This document shows positions 46,630 through 58,564 of a stretch of DNA of 64,000 nt, in pieces (within the stretch, counting starts at the first letter, position 1; each line of letters opens with the position of its first letter). The notes under the pieces were generated by a model. It did not search any database. It saw only the letters and a list, made by a program, of their open reading frames with translations, and was not told the DNA's origin. Where the stretch lies: NCBI GenBank assembly GCA_026936335.1, contig JAPMXV010000010.1, positions 62,001-126,000 on the forward strand, written 5' to 3'. The DNA comes from Mantamonas sphyraenae. Its lineage: Eukaryota > CRuMs > Mantamonadidae. A program made the position numbers and the translations under genes.

Positions 46630-47515
46630 CAAGAACAGCGAACGGAAGCAGGCTGATCCACCCAAGCCGAAGCCGAGGGTGCGGATTGAAGAGGTGGAGG
46701 AGAAGGAGGAGGCAGTCGACGCCAGGCTGCCCAAGTACACCATTCTGTACCGTGGAGGGGGCATCGACATGTCCGAACACATGTTGAGCACACGGGAAGT
46801 GAACAACCGGCCGAGCGAGCTTGTGGTGAACATTGAGTTACCACGCATGCAACGGGCCTCCCAGGCAGATCTGCAAGTCACGGAAAATCAATTGGTATTG
46901 ACCAGTGAGGCTGCAGACTACCAGCTGGACCTGAAGCTGCCCTACGAGGTGGATGACGAGGCCGGGAGCGCAAAGTTTGACAAGAAGAAGCGTGTGATGA
47001 GCGTCACGCTTCCGGTAAGGAAGCAAGTGCAAGCCCCGCAGCCGTTTGTGGAGCCCCGTTTGAGCCCGGAGGAGCTGGAGTTGCAGGAGGAGGAAGCACG
47101 CCTCGAAGAGGAGAAGCGCAAGCGCAAGGAGGCAGAACGCGAACGTGCACGCCTGGTCGAACAGCGCTTGCACGACAAGCGTGCAGGTGTGCATGCACCT
47201 GGTGAGGATAGCGACGACGAGGGGGATGACGAGGACGAGGAGGACGAGGAGGAGACCGCCGAGGAAGCCACACACACTGTGGGGACACATCCGCTCGTGC
47301 GCGATGCAGACGACAAGGCAGCCCCCAGACGTGCAGGAAAGGAAGCAGTGGACGAAAGTGAAGTACGGGAAGAGAGCGGAAAACAAGAGGAGGCAGCGCA
47401 GGAAGGTCAGGCAGGACGCAAGAAGAAGACAACCCAGCCAAAAGTGCGTGCACAGACCAGCAGGAAGGTGGAGAGTGCTGCACGTACCGCAGAGCTCGTC
47501 TTTGAGCTCGATTGA
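45796..47515 (+). CDS. DNAAF2: Kintoun-type PIH1 protein, dynein axonemal assembly factor 2
   Basis: Exons 45796-45840, 45921-46281 and 46365-47515 give 518 aa. The PIH1 domain (residues ~16-180) shows the kintoun pattern: FLNLFTEYLQEIRDPEVLAQ, TPDEGVCLKTMEEGTNAKVF, then NCMCFDAVFHPDTLARGLIS. A poly-Ser stretch and charged linker lead to a CS/p23-like domain (SELVVNIELPRMQRASQADL to KKKRVMSVTLPV). The tail is Glu/Lys/Arg-rich, with an acidic run (DDEGDDEDEEDEEE). Kintoun works in the cytoplasm with HSP70/HSP90 to preassemble axonemal dynein arms, so the organism very likely has motile flagella. PIH1D3 or PIH1D1-like identity is less likely because of length and the FHPD block. Confidence 0.85.
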
Positions 47516-47571
47516 AATCACATGTCGTTTGGTCCAGTCTCATTTTGATTTGCTGTGTCTCTGTGCCAGGC

Positions 47572-48039
47572 TCAATCGTCCAGCTCCGCGCGGAAATTAT
47601 CAATCGGCGGCGACTCGGACGCAGGGAATCGGTGCAGTGGGATCAGCGATTCGTCGATTTGCAGCGCCTTTGCACGCAGCTCCTCATCGTCGATGGCGTT
47701 GATGGCTGCCCACTTCAGCCCCAGGCGAATAGACTCTTCCTTGGCTGCATGTTGGTGCGCCTGCATTCTTTTCTGTACATACTGGCGGGCAGTCACCTCT
47801 GCCTCCTCGTCCACCACCGGCTCCGGTGAGACACCCTCTTCCTCAAACTGGGGTTTCATGGCGTTGAGCATGGCGTTGATCTTCGCCTGCTTGCCGGCGT
47901 TGAAGTCCATGCCCGGTTCTGGGCCTGCCGTCGCGCCCTTCTTGGACTTGGCTGCGGCAGCAGAGCCCATGGTACGGGTGCTGTACATCTCCATCGATGT
48001 CTGCAGAGCCGTTGTGGTGACAATCCGCCTCTGGAACAT
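47572..48039 (-). CDS. MRPL40: Mitochondrial large-subunit ribosomal protein mL40-like
   Basis: Single exon, 155 aa. The N-terminus MFQRRIVTTTALQTSMEMYS is basic and hydroxylated without acids for ~15 residues, as in a mitochondrial presequence. The C-terminal half (EESIRLGLKWAAINAIDDEE, then LIPLHRFPASESPPIDNF) matches the pattern of mL40, where a helical segment is followed by a Pro-rich PPI-N-Y/F motif. It would be part of the mitoribosome large subunit. The identification rests on this short pattern. The ATG is about 10 bp from the left edge of duplication copy 2, so the gene's 5' flank is duplicated sequence. It converges with kintoun 57 bp away. Confidence 0.6.
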   Translation of the reverse strand: MFQRRIVTTTALQTSMEMYSTRTMGSAAAAKSKKGATAGPEPGMDFNAGKQAKINAMLNAMKPQFEEEGVSPEPVVDEEAEVTARQYVQKRMQAHQHAAKEESIRLGLKWAAINAIDDEELRAKALQIDESLIPLHRFPASESPPIDNFRAELDD

Positions 48040-48349
48040 TGTTGTTGGATTGCGTTGGCTCCAACGGGGTTTCATCCTGCGTGCGCACACCACATCTGCC
48101 CCTACTCCATCCACGACCCACATCTACCATGTCTGCTATGTCCACGCTTTTCGCTTTATGCTTGATATGTACACCTCGTCCTCCCAACACTCTCGCCGTC
48201 GACGCCACTCGTTCACCACGCACTCATCTGCGGGCCTACGCGTGTCTAGGTCCTCACAGACGCACACACTCACTCACACGCACGCGTGCGCCCAAGTGAA
48301 ATGCTGCTGCCACTGCTGCCACGCTGTTTGGCTGGGCCACCCTCGTCGT

Positions 48350-49688
48350 TTACAGAAAGTAGTCCGGCGTGCGGCGCGTCACATGCGGCTCGCCACGACG
48401 CGGCGCAGGGTCAAACTGCAGAAAGTTGTGCTTCAGGTGCTCGTCCACTTCCATGATCGCTGCCTGGTTGCCGCACCGGTAGCAGTAGTTCGGCGCAGAA
48501 AAGATCGTCACCACCTGCTCGGCGTGCGACCAGTTGTATCCCTCCATCACCAGCTGGTGAGCGCGCGACACAAGCTTCAGGCCGTTGGTGCGGTTGAACT
48601 GCTCGCTGATGTCCTGGCCAAACGTGTAGCCCGCTCCGCGAGGCGAGATGCCCCATCCACAGCGGTCGTCCGGGTCCGACCACAGCAGATCACACATCGG
48701 TCCCTCGTGCGGCACCTCCTGGATGCGATCCAGCGATCGGATGTGCTCCAGCGTGTCGATCGACGGCGACAGTCCTCCGTGCAGGCAGAAGATCTGGCTC
48801 TCGATCAGCGCCGTCAGCGGAAGGTAGTCAAACAGGTCCGTAAAGTACTTCCACACATTTGCGTTGCCGTACTTGCGCAGGCACTCGTCGTAGAAGCCAT
48901 ACCTGCACGTGTGTGCACACTCCCTTGTCAGCAACCCTTCCTCCTCTCGCAGTCCTTTGCCTTTCTTCTTCCTTCTGCTCTCTCGCGCGCGTTTTTTCCT
49001 TCTGCCCGCACGCACTCACTCAGCCCCACAACTCACACTTGCGTGATCTGACGCGACTCGTGGTTGCCTCGCAGGATTGTCACACGGTCCTTGAAGCGCA
49101 CCTTGAGTGCCACCAGCAGCGACACTGTCTCCACGCTGTAATAGCCGCGGTCGACGTAGTCGCCCATGAACAGATAGTTGGTGTCTGGGCATTCGCCGCC
49201 GATGCGGAACAGCTCCTCCAGGTCGTGGAACTGTCCGTGGATGTCGCCGCACACCGTCACCGGCGCGCTCACAGGCTGCACATTCGACTCTTCGATCAGC
49301 ACCTCGCGTGCCTGTGTCCATACGACGTTGTGCCACACGTAAACACCGGCCCCAAAACGCAAAACACACCAGCACACAAGCACACGCAAAAACACCTCTG
49401 TGTCAGCCACTCCATCCCTCACATGTCCAACTGCCCCTCCCATCCTCACACACGCCAATTCGATGATCTCCCTCCCCGTTTCCTGCCCTCTCTGCCCCTC
49501 TTTCATGCCTGTTTCTGGCTCTAGGCACATGCGGCCCTCTCGGCTGCTTCCCTTTCCATCCACCTCCTTCCCCTCCATACCTTGTCACACAGCTGCTTCA
49601 CCTGCTTCTCCGACAGCGGCGTGCACGTCCTCAGGATCTCAATGAAGCCGTCCACGTCGTCATAGTTCTGCTTCTTGATGTCGCTCAT
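48350..49688 (-). CDS. PPP2C: PP2A catalytic subunit, copy 2
   Basis: Exons 49688-49581, 49311-49037 and 48902-48350 match copy 1 exon for exon and give the same 311-aa protein ending TPDYFL. The few exon differences seen are silent, e.g. cttcaagccg/cttcaggccg and catccaacga/catccagcga. Introns differ at several sites, so this is not an assembly echo of copy 1. Both copies keep the whole divergent promoter, so both are probably expressed. Unless one copy is silenced, the cell has doubled its dose of a normally tightly autoregulated phosphatase. Confidence 0.97.
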
Positions 49689-49987
49689 GGTTGGGGGTGT
49701 CGCTCGAGCGCAAAAGAGGGAAACTTTTTGGGTTGTTCGGGCTCTCGCGCACGTCTCCACCCACATCCATACCCAGTGCAAGAGCACAGACATCCATTCT
49801 GCACAGAGGGTAGGGTGGGATGAGAGGGGACACAAGGTGGGATGGGCGGCTGGAATGAGGGTGATGGCGGTGCTGGGGGAGGGTGAAAGAGCGGGTTGGT
49901 GAGGAAAAGAGGCGAGACGAGAAGGAAGCGGCGGATGCGCGCGACGGGAGGCAGTGCAAACACACCAACCAACCAAGACAGGTAACA

Positions 49988-52147
49988 ATGGGCAAGGAGC
50001 GTACGAAGAAGACACGTGAGGCGCCGGCGCCGTATGAGCGCCCGGGCAAGGGTGGCAAGGACGGCAAGTTCTCGCTGAGCGAGGCGACGCCCAAGAACTT
50101 TGGCATTGGCGGCAACGTGCAGCCGCGCCGCAACCTGAGCCGCTACGTGAAGTGGCCGCGCTACGTGCGTCTGCAGCGCCAGCGCCGCGTGCTTCAGCAG
50201 CGCCTCAAGGTGCCGCCTGCGCTGAACCAGTTCACGCGCACGCTGGACAAGAACACGGCGACTGCTCTGTTCAAGTTCCTGAGCAAGTACCGCCCGGAGG
50301 ACAAGAACGAGAAGAAGGAGCGTATGCGTGCGATTGCCGAGGCCAAGGCCGCTGGCAAGGAGTACGACCGTGGAGAGAAGCCGCGCGTGGTGAAGTTCGG
50401 CATCAACCACGTGACCGCTTTGATTGAGATGGGCAAGGCTGCTCTTGTGGTGATCGCCCACGATGTGGACCCGATCGAGGTGAGTGAAGATGGATGTGGG
50501 AGGAAGGGGAGGAGGAGGGAGAGTGTGTGGGAAGAGTGTGGAAGGTGTGCGGGGGAGTTTTTGTGTTTGTGGCGTGCATGCGAGAGGCGGCAGCAATTTT
50601 CTGCATGCGTGGCAGGGTGTGCTCGGAGGCGGAAGGGAGGCGATGGGCAATTGTGGAAGGATGGGGGACACGGAGGAGTGGGTGTGCATGGACTCGGAGG
50701 TGCATGGGGAACAGTCCGATGTGTGGCTGTGGAGAAAGGGGAAGGAGAAGCAAAGCGAAAGGAGGCAAAATGTGGCGGTGGCTTTCTCGTTGGATGAGGT
50801 CCTGAGGCAGCATGAGAGCTGTGTGACTGAGGGGCTTGTCTGCCACACGGGAAAGCGCAAGCAGAGAGCGCACGCACAGGCACCGTGTGGACTCGTGTGC
50901 TTCGGACCGATGGTGGTCTGGCACATGGCCGCAGAGTGTGTTTTTGTGCGTGTGGTGGATTTGGTCTTCTGCTTGCGCTTTCTGCAAGGTGTGTGGCCCA
51001 GGCAGGCTCATCAGGGCACAGTGCTCGATGGATCGATGACCCAACGCTGTGCAGAGACGGACGAGTGGGAGGAGTGTGGGGAGGAACGGAAGAGGTGAAA
51101 ACACGAGGGGTGTGTGTGGCGATGCGAGTTTGAGGATGAGGCGCTTTGAGTGAGATTGGTCGGCGAGGGGGGAACACAGGCTGTGTGTGCAGGACTGGGA
51201 GGACTGGGTGTGAAGGGAAGGAGTGCAGAGAAGAATGGGTGGACGAGAGAAAGAGGAGCAGAGCAGCATGTGCCTGTGCCTGTGCTGATGGGCCTGAAGG
51301 GAGACGGGAAACAAGCGTTGGTCGAGATGGATGTAAGAGAGAGTGCCTGTGTGCACCCGCTCATGTCCTTCTCGTGCCTTCTGTTTGTGTTACCCATTCG
51401 CCTTGTCAGACCCTGTCACGCAGGCACGGTACCATGCGTATCTGTGTCCTCTTGCGTTCGTCCGCCTTGCTCTGCGCTTCCTCCCGACCCCACGCCCCTG
51501 GTACCAGTATCCAACAGCCTTGACCCCTTCCCGCGTGTCTCTCCTTGCGTGTCTCTGTGTCCTCTACCCGTCTCGTGCATGCAACCCATCTGTGTTTGGC
51601 CGCTTGTGTTTGCTTCCTGCACTTGTCCACCTCGTTGCGCGTCCCTGCACAGCTGCAGTTGGTGATCATCAATCTAGCATGCCTGGGCTTGGTCCAACGA
51701 GGAATGAAGTGCGCCTCCTACGCTTGCGCAACCCCCACACCCACCCCCAACCTTGCGTTGTGTGGCTTTTTTCACAGCACTCGCTCACACACACACACAC
51801 GCACAATTCCCTGCTTCGCCCGTCTACCACAGCTGGTTGTGTGGATGCCCGCTCTGTGCCGCAAGTACGGTGTGCCTTACTGCATTGTGAAGGGTAAGGC
51901 TCGCCTGGGCAAGCTGGTGCACATGAAGACGGCGACCTGCGCCTGCCTGGTTGCGGACGACGTGCGTGCCGGTGACCAGCAGGAGTTCAACTCGCTGACC
52001 AGCCAGATCACGAGCGCCTTCAACGAGGAGCCGCGCCAGGTGCGCAACAAGTGGGGTGGCGGTATCCTGGGTGTCAAGTCTCAGGTTGCCCAGGACAAGA
52101 AGCGCAAGGCTGTCGAGGCCGAACTCGCTTCCCGCAGCAAGTATTGA
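49988..52147 (+). CDS. RPL7A: 60S ribosomal protein eL8 (RPL7A), copy 2
   Basis: Exons 49988-50479 and 51833-52147; 268 aa identical to copy 1. One silent difference is visible in exon 2 (aagggtaaggc versus aagggcaaggc). The 1,353-bp intron is retained with small indels and a rewritten ~20-bp patch. Promoter, start context (aggtaacaATG) and 3' UTR all match copy 1, so it should be a functional second gene. It sits between the duplicated PP2A and the truncated CCDC93 fragment. Confidence 0.97.
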
Positions 52148-52226
52148 AGAAGCCAACAAACAATCAAACCACCTCTCTTTGTCGCAGTCGATCCATATCC
52201 ATCCATCCATTGCCTCTCTTCACACT

Positions 52227-52526
52227 TCACATGCCCAGCTGTGCCAGCAGCTGCTCGTTCTTCTCGCACTCGTCCTGAAAGTCGCGCACAGCCTTGAAGT
52301 ATCGACGTTGCTGGTCAAGCAGGGTCAGATACTGCTCGTTCAGCTCTTCACTCTCTTGCAGCTGCGCATCTCGTTTCTCCTGTACCTTGTCCAGCGAGCG
52401 TTCGACGCCGTCCACGATGCCTGTGATCTGCTCGCCAAACTTTTCGCGGCCGCTCTTGGACGAGATCTCCTTGACGTTCTCGTTGATGGACTGGAGCAGA
52501 GACAGCTCCTGGCTGATGGAGTCCAT
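52227..52526 (-). pseudogene. Truncated CCDC93 3' fragment at the duplication edge
   Basis: Codes the last ~95 residues of CCDC93 (ELSLLQSINENVKEISSKSG through EKNEQLLAQLGM), identical to the intact gene at 9,101-9,388. The upstream 520 codons are missing. At the breakpoint the frame runs into Fz2-flank sequence, with an ATG at 52,526 giving a 99-codon chimeric ORF. It is a by-product of the duplication and probably not a functional CCC subunit. Confidence 0.9.
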
Positions 52527-52837
52527 CAATTCATCTGTGCCCGATGGACCGCATGGGCCGCCTAACTGGTCTGTGAGGTGTGGGAGTGCTCCGCTCACTT
52601 CTGAATCCACAGCATCATCGCTCAGACCTGAGCTGTCCCCCCTCAGAATCATCAGAATCCCCGGAATCGTCGTCCTCTTCAACCCATTGGCGCAAATCAC
52701 GCTGTCCTTGACCTTGTTCTGCTGCTGCCAGCTACAGGGTTTTGCGATTGCTCGCGCCCCCCTGTTGTCTGGTTCTGGATAGTTACCATAAGTTGACCAT
52801 TGAAGTGTCCTGCCTGATTCTGTGCCACAACTAGCAG
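52518..52837. other. Non-coding 3' flank of Fz2, possible guide-RNA/right-end region
   Basis: 320 bp between the Fz2 stop codon and the CCDC93 breakpoint; no supported gene. TnpB and Fanzor loci usually encode their guide RNA at the 3' end of the nuclease gene, with the guide taken from sequence just beyond the element end. This interval is therefore the natural place to look. No structure could be computed here. Confidence 0.35.
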
Positions 52838-55800
52838 TCAGTTGATGTTGCCCTTGTCCTTGACCCACATGAGTGCCGGCGGTCGTGTGCCGCGGCGCAT
52901 CCAGGTCAGGAAAACCATCAGGATGTTTTCACAGGCCGACACGTCTCGGTCCTTGATGATTGGCCATCCTGAAGCACGCTGCAGAGTTGCCAGCAATGCC
53001 CCGCCCTGTGTACGGTCATTGTACGACACGCTGCACGCACAGCTTGCTTGCCTCCCGAATTTTTGCAAGTTTGATCCCACCTCGGCAACACCCTGCGCCT
53101 CGTGTCCACAGTTGGAGCAGCACTTGGTCGTACGGTGCTCGCTCTGCAGAAACACAGCGGCGTCTCGTGCAAGGAAATCGCGTGTCTTGGCGTCATTTGC
53201 GTTTCCTCCCCTCCACCCACGGGTGTTGCCCATCACAAAGACGACCACTGCCTTGGGACCAACCAGCTCCATTGCCACACGTCGCACATTGGACTTGAGC
53301 CGCTGAGCCTCTCGCATCTGGCCAACATGGACTTTTGCACGGATCTCCTTGTCGAGGATGCGTGCGCTTGACCGCGCTTGCAGCCCTTGTTGCCCAGACA
53401 TGTGCAGCCGCTTCTTGTGTGTATGTGTGGGAATAGTAACACTCTCTGCGTACACATCGGCACCTCGCAACCGCCCGTCCATTGGCCTTGCCACCGACCA
53501 GTGCGTCTTCCATGATCCCGTGTCAGCAACGGCAAGCACAACAACGGCAAGCGCTTGTTTGTGCTGCTGGACTTCTTCTTCACTGCATGGTGGACGCGTA
53601 TGCTTCGGGTTGACAACGCCGACAAACGGCCAAGCACGTGGGAGCCGGCTCACCACGTTGTGTGGAACCTTGCTTGCAAGTGGGTCCGGGAGGCGGCCGT
53701 TGAGAAGCATGCAGCGAGCACAGAACAGCACCACTTGTTTCTTTGACCAAGTAGAGGGCAGTTCGTCCTTCAGCCACCCCAGTGACCGCCCGCTGGGAAC
53801 CACAACGTCCCCCAGTGTCAGCCCGTATCTCTTGATCCGCTTCTCGGTCATCACAACGTTTGCTACGCCGCTGTTGAAGCGTAGCAGACGAACAACGCTC
53901 CCTGTGACCTGAAGGGTGCCAGTAGCGCACAGGAGTGCCCGTGCGGCCATTTTTGCGATACAAGGCACCAGCAGCGCACACAGAACAACGCTGGAGCTCC
54001 AAAAGTCGTCAGCGCGCCTCTGCATGTCCTCCTTGTTGTCAAGCACGTTGCCACACGCATCCAGACGTGCATACTTCTCCTGCGCATCCCAGAGCCACGG
54101 GGCAAGCTGAACCAGGTCGTCGCGTTTGTCGCAAACATAGTCGCGTAGGCTCTCCTTGGTAAAGGGTCCAGATTCCCGCAGGTGTCTCAGCAATGCACTC
54201 TCTTGCCCCTCCTCACTCATTTCCTCCGTGTCCATGCCTCCTCCTTTGCCGAGTAGCGAGGCCAGGAGCGTGCCCGAGATCGACACGGCATCCGTCATGC
54301 TGTGATCACTTGGGATGCCGCGCGTCGAGCCATCGTCAATGCGACTCGCAAGGTACTTTGCTGTACTTGTCGTCAGCGCACCCTTGCTCTTCGATTGGGG
54401 CTTTGCAAAGAACAACGACTTTTGCACATCCACCTTCGCGACGTTGCGGCACACGTCGTACACCACAGGCCACTTCTCTTCGTCCATGTCATCCTCCAAC
54501 CAGTCAAGCACGGCTTCCGGGATACGTTCTTCCACACGCGCTCTCTTGCTGCAGTTCGCTCCTCCGTCCTCGTCCTCGTTCGTGGATTCTTCACCGACCT
54601 CATCGGAACGGCTCCGCTTCCGCGCGTGCTTCTTGCCTTTGCCTTTGGCGTTGGGTTTGCCTTTCTTTCCCTTTCCTCCCTTTGCTTGTCGCTGCTGTTC
54701 CTTGCGTGCCCTTGTTTTGGGTTTTTTCGGCGCCCTTGCAAAGGTTGCCTTTTGCCACAACAAGCTTGTTTTGAGCTTCCTGCGCATCAGACCCATGCCT
54801 ATTCCAAAGTACTTGCATAAGACAAGCAGCGTTTGCGTCCGCGTCAACTGTGTTGTCTTTGCAGCTGTGACAAGTGCGTCGATCTGCATCTCCGTCGCAG
54901 CTCGCGTTGCCATGGCGGCCACAATCCCTTGCCACTTTACGCGCACATCCCCGTTCATCTTGCTGGCCCCGTCCATGGCTTGATCCATCTCCTCGTAGTC
55001 ACGATACCGGCCAAGCTGCTTTTTCAGATCCTCGTTGCTCATCAGCTCCACGGCCTTCCTCCTCGAGGACGAGGATGAAGACGAGGATGAAGACGACTCC
55101 ACCCGTCCCCTTGTCACTCTCTTCGTTTGCAGCACAGGGACGATTGTCCGCGTGTCACCGTGTTCCCGGATTTCGAAGTTTTGCGCAAGCACAGACCACG
55201 CACGCGGGCTCGTGTCTAACATCAAGGTGGTGATTTTGCCCCGGTACATGTCGCGAATACCCTCCCCCACGCACTTAAAGAAGCGATTTTGGACGTTCTG
55301 GTCTCCTAGCAGTCCATCGTTCGCCGCGTGCCCTCCGTCCGCGGCTGCTGCCACCAGCATCTCGCCCAGATTGGCGACAGCAGGGGACAGCACGATGTTG
55401 AACACTCGCGCAGCACATTCGAGAAGGTTTGTGCCCGCACGCAGCTCCTCCTTCTTGCTGTCCCACGGAGGGGTCGATTTTTGAAGAGGTGGGACCACCA
55501 CCGCTGCAATATCATGCTCGTCCGCCAGTGCGCCCAACAGGTCGCCCGGCACATCCTCCTCGCTCAATGTGCCGCACAGCTCGATTGCACCAGTCATCTT
55601 CCTGACGACAACCGCCTGGTCGGCTGCGAGTGATGCGTGTTTCTCGCGGGAACTTTCTGTGGCCTTGTGCTGCTGCTTGACGGCTGCCACGAGTGGCTGC
55701 ATCCCGTGCTGGTTGGCCAGCTCCTTCGCCGTTGTGCGCTCACTCTTGTTCTCGCTGAGCAGCCCGGCCTTGACCTCGTCCTCCAGCGAGTGCATCTCTG

Positions 55801-58390
55801 GGTCAAAATGGAAGAAATGGGCGCAGAGGTCCTGCCAGAGACACTCAAAAACATCTTGTGCCATCTTGCCACGTGCCCTACCCGGTTTCTTGCTCACCTC
55901 CAAGCATCCAATCCCTCCGTGGGAGAACTTGCGCACGCTGACGCACTGCTCAAATTCAGACCCGGTCACGTGGAAAAAGTGTTTCAGCGCATCGTGTACA
56001 TCATCGGCATCCCTCATCGTGAACGAGGAGAGGTCGTCCTTGCCCACGGCTGCCTTCCCATGGCACGTGGCTTGCTGCCCACGGACCAGTTTGCGTGTGT
56101 GTTTTGTCACCACGTTCGCCTTCTTGCCCTTGTTACCGCCACTCATCTTGCGCGCGTCCAAACGCAAGTGAACCGAATGCAAATCGTCATCCCCTTCAGC
56201 TGGCACATGCGCAGCGACGCACACGTCGCCTTCGTACACCAGCAAAAGATCACCTTGGTGTTGGACTCGCCGTGTCACAAGCTTCTCGTCGAATGTAGCC
56301 ACACTGGCCACAACGCTTCCCACGTATCCATTGCGCACTTTCCTTCGGTGCCACCTGTACCACGCCCACCGGTATGCGGGCTGTTTACACGTCAGCTTTT
56401 CACGAAACACATGTTGATCCACAGATTGGCCGCTCCGCAGTTTCTGGGTCCTACCTGCCTGCCCCGTCTCAAATACACGCCGCAGGCCGCACTCCACGTA
56501 TCTGGAGACGGAACGCAGGTGTTGGTTCAACTGGCTCACTTGATGCGCCTGCAGGGCCTGAAAGGCGGGAGCCAGCTTGGACGTTGATTTTGTCGTGCCT
56601 GCTGCAGTCTCCACCAGGGACTGCAGGCCGTGCACGAACTTGCACGTGAACTGGATCTCTGACTTTGGCCAGTGAGTGGGCTCTGGTTGCCCGTCTGCCA
56701 GGAGAAGCAACCGATGGCCGCCATGAGTCTCTCGCGCTCCGACACCAGCAAGCACTGCATGGCTGTACACACTGAGAGAGAGCGTCCCATCCGGAGTTGG
56801 CGTGTGATCGTTCCAGTCCATGAGAGTCGCTGCGCATGCCAGCACATGACGCGTTGCCTGAGACGTGACCATGACGGAGCCCTCAATCTTAAAGAAGATC
56901 TTGGACGTCGGCAGATCAGAAAGGGATCTCAGGTGATCGGAATCCACCCCAACGTCAGCCAGTACTGCCTTCTCATGGAACACACCATGCAGCAGCCTCT
57001 CCATCGCCCACAGCTGCTGCTCTGCCTCCACTGCTCCTTCAAATGCACCAGAGTGGACGAAGAGCACCCCATCGCCATGCCTGACCTCCTCCACCACTCC
57101 CTGGATACTCTCCAGCGTGTCTTTCTTCACTTTGGCAGCCCCAACGCAGTCGAAATGGACATGGTGGCTCAGATCGAGCTCCGGGAAAATCTCGGCAAAC
57201 TCGGCTGTGAAGTACACGTACAGTGCCTCGTCCTTGCCATTGGGTCCGGATGTGTCGTGATCTGGGTTACGTACGATGCTCTCCAGCAGCTCGTCCGCGT
57301 GGCCAGCGTCTTTTGGGTGGGCCAGGCCTCCCAGGACTTTATCCGCCGGTGTGTACTGCTCTGTTGCCACAATCAGCACACACGCATGAAAGTGTTGTCT
57401 GAAGGCAGCCAGGATTGCTTTGATAGCATTGGACAGGTCTAAGACCCATGTTTTGAGCACCTCCTGCTGTTGGTGTTTTGATTTCCCGCACAGGCGTGGA
57501 GGAAAGTAAACCAGGCCATCTGTAGAGAGTGAGAGTGTGAGTGTGGTGGAGCAAGGAGTCTGTCACACGCACGCTTACTTACACAGACAGGACAGGTCCA
57601 GATGCAGGTACATGTTCTGCAGATTCTCACTGCCAAACAAGTCTTGGATGAACGCGTCTTCGCTCGCACATTTGGCGACTGCCGCAAGCTTGTCCACGTA
57701 GCTCTGATCCTGGGAGAGGCACTCAGGACGCAGCATGATCCCACCACAGCCCTGGGCATAGCCGACAAGCTTATGTTTGGACTTGTGGAGGGAAGGTGAC
57801 CCTACCTTAGTCCCGGGAGGAAGCATGGTGACGATCAGCTCCTCATCATGGGTCTCAGCAGATACAACAGTTGGGTAGCTCAGTGCTGTTGCCTTCAGCT
57901 TTTCCAGCACACCGGCCTTGTCCTGCTGTTTGCGCTGTGACTTCGTCCGTGTTTGACCGTTTTTTTGCGCGTTGCTGTTCCCTTTCTGGACACACAGCCT
58001 AGCCAAGGTTTCCGCATGTTTCCTCAGGCGCACAACAATGTCCTGGTACATTGGGAAACGGTCGTCAATGTTCTCGGACAGTTGTTGCAGCAGCTCGGCG
58101 TTTGGCGACGTTTGGTCTGCCGATGGATTTCCGTCGAGGGCACTGAGAGTGTGAAACGCATCAAAAACAGGCTTCACCATGCTCACCAACTCGTCCTCGT
58201 ATTCGGACACGTCGCACAGACCGTCCAGCAACACGCAGGTCGCTTTGACTTTGCGTTTGCGAATCCTTCCTTTACCTCTGCGATTTGGCCGACGACGGCG
58301 CTGTCTCGAAGAGGATGTGGATGAGCTTGAAGATTCAGAGGCTGAGGACACTGAGGACGATGAAGAGCAAGATACGTCGACAATATCCAT
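52838..58390 (-). CDS. Giant Fanzor (Fz2): N-terminal XPG/FEN1-like region plus C-terminal TnpB-type RuvC nuclease
   Basis: Exons 58390-57583 and 57519-52838 joined by a 63-bp GT-AG intron; 1,829 aa. C-terminal core: VVLAVADTGSWKTH (Asp ~1602), FVMGNTRGWRGG at the RuvC-II position without its usual Glu, LQSEHRTTKCCSNCG (relocated Glu ~1730 and zinc finger, partner Cys in SCACS), and IIKDRDVSACENI (Asp ~1795). N-terminal region: MYLHLDLSCLYGLVYF (Asp ~265), GAVEAEQQLWAM (Glu ~434/436, the XPG-I EAE motif), ADVGVDSDHLRSL (Asp ~462/464) and LACAATLMDWND (Asp ~504). Order and spacing match XPG/FEN1 and the Fz1 N-terminus. The middle is unrecognised, with a poly-Ser run and a strong Lys/Arg cluster (KGKGKKHARKRSRSDE), a likely nuclear signal. 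The intron splits the first Asp motif. Confidence 0.82.
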
Positions 58391-58564
58391 TGTTGTTGTT
58401 GTTGTTGGTAGGCAAGCGCACTTTGCTCCGTGGGTCGCTGCGCAACGTGACGGTGGTGCACAAGACGGGTTGTGAGAACAGGATGAATCACTATCATGTC
58501 ATCCATGATGTTGTGGTTGAATTCATGGACGCACAGACACACACGAGCTCGTTGTTGCCTGCCA

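Larger units (their letters stand above)
48047..52517. repeat. Segmental duplication, copy 2 (daughter, truncated on the right)
   Basis: Direct repeat of 4,930-9,391. Left edge: similarity starts at ggatt(t)g.gttggctccaa, about 10 bp upstream of the mL40 ATG. Right edge: identity runs through gacagctcct (52,501-52,510), with one mismatch before gctgat, then stops. Everything beyond is Fz2-element sequence. Differences include an ~18-bp change around 50,946-50,970 in the eL8 intron. Confidence 0.95.
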
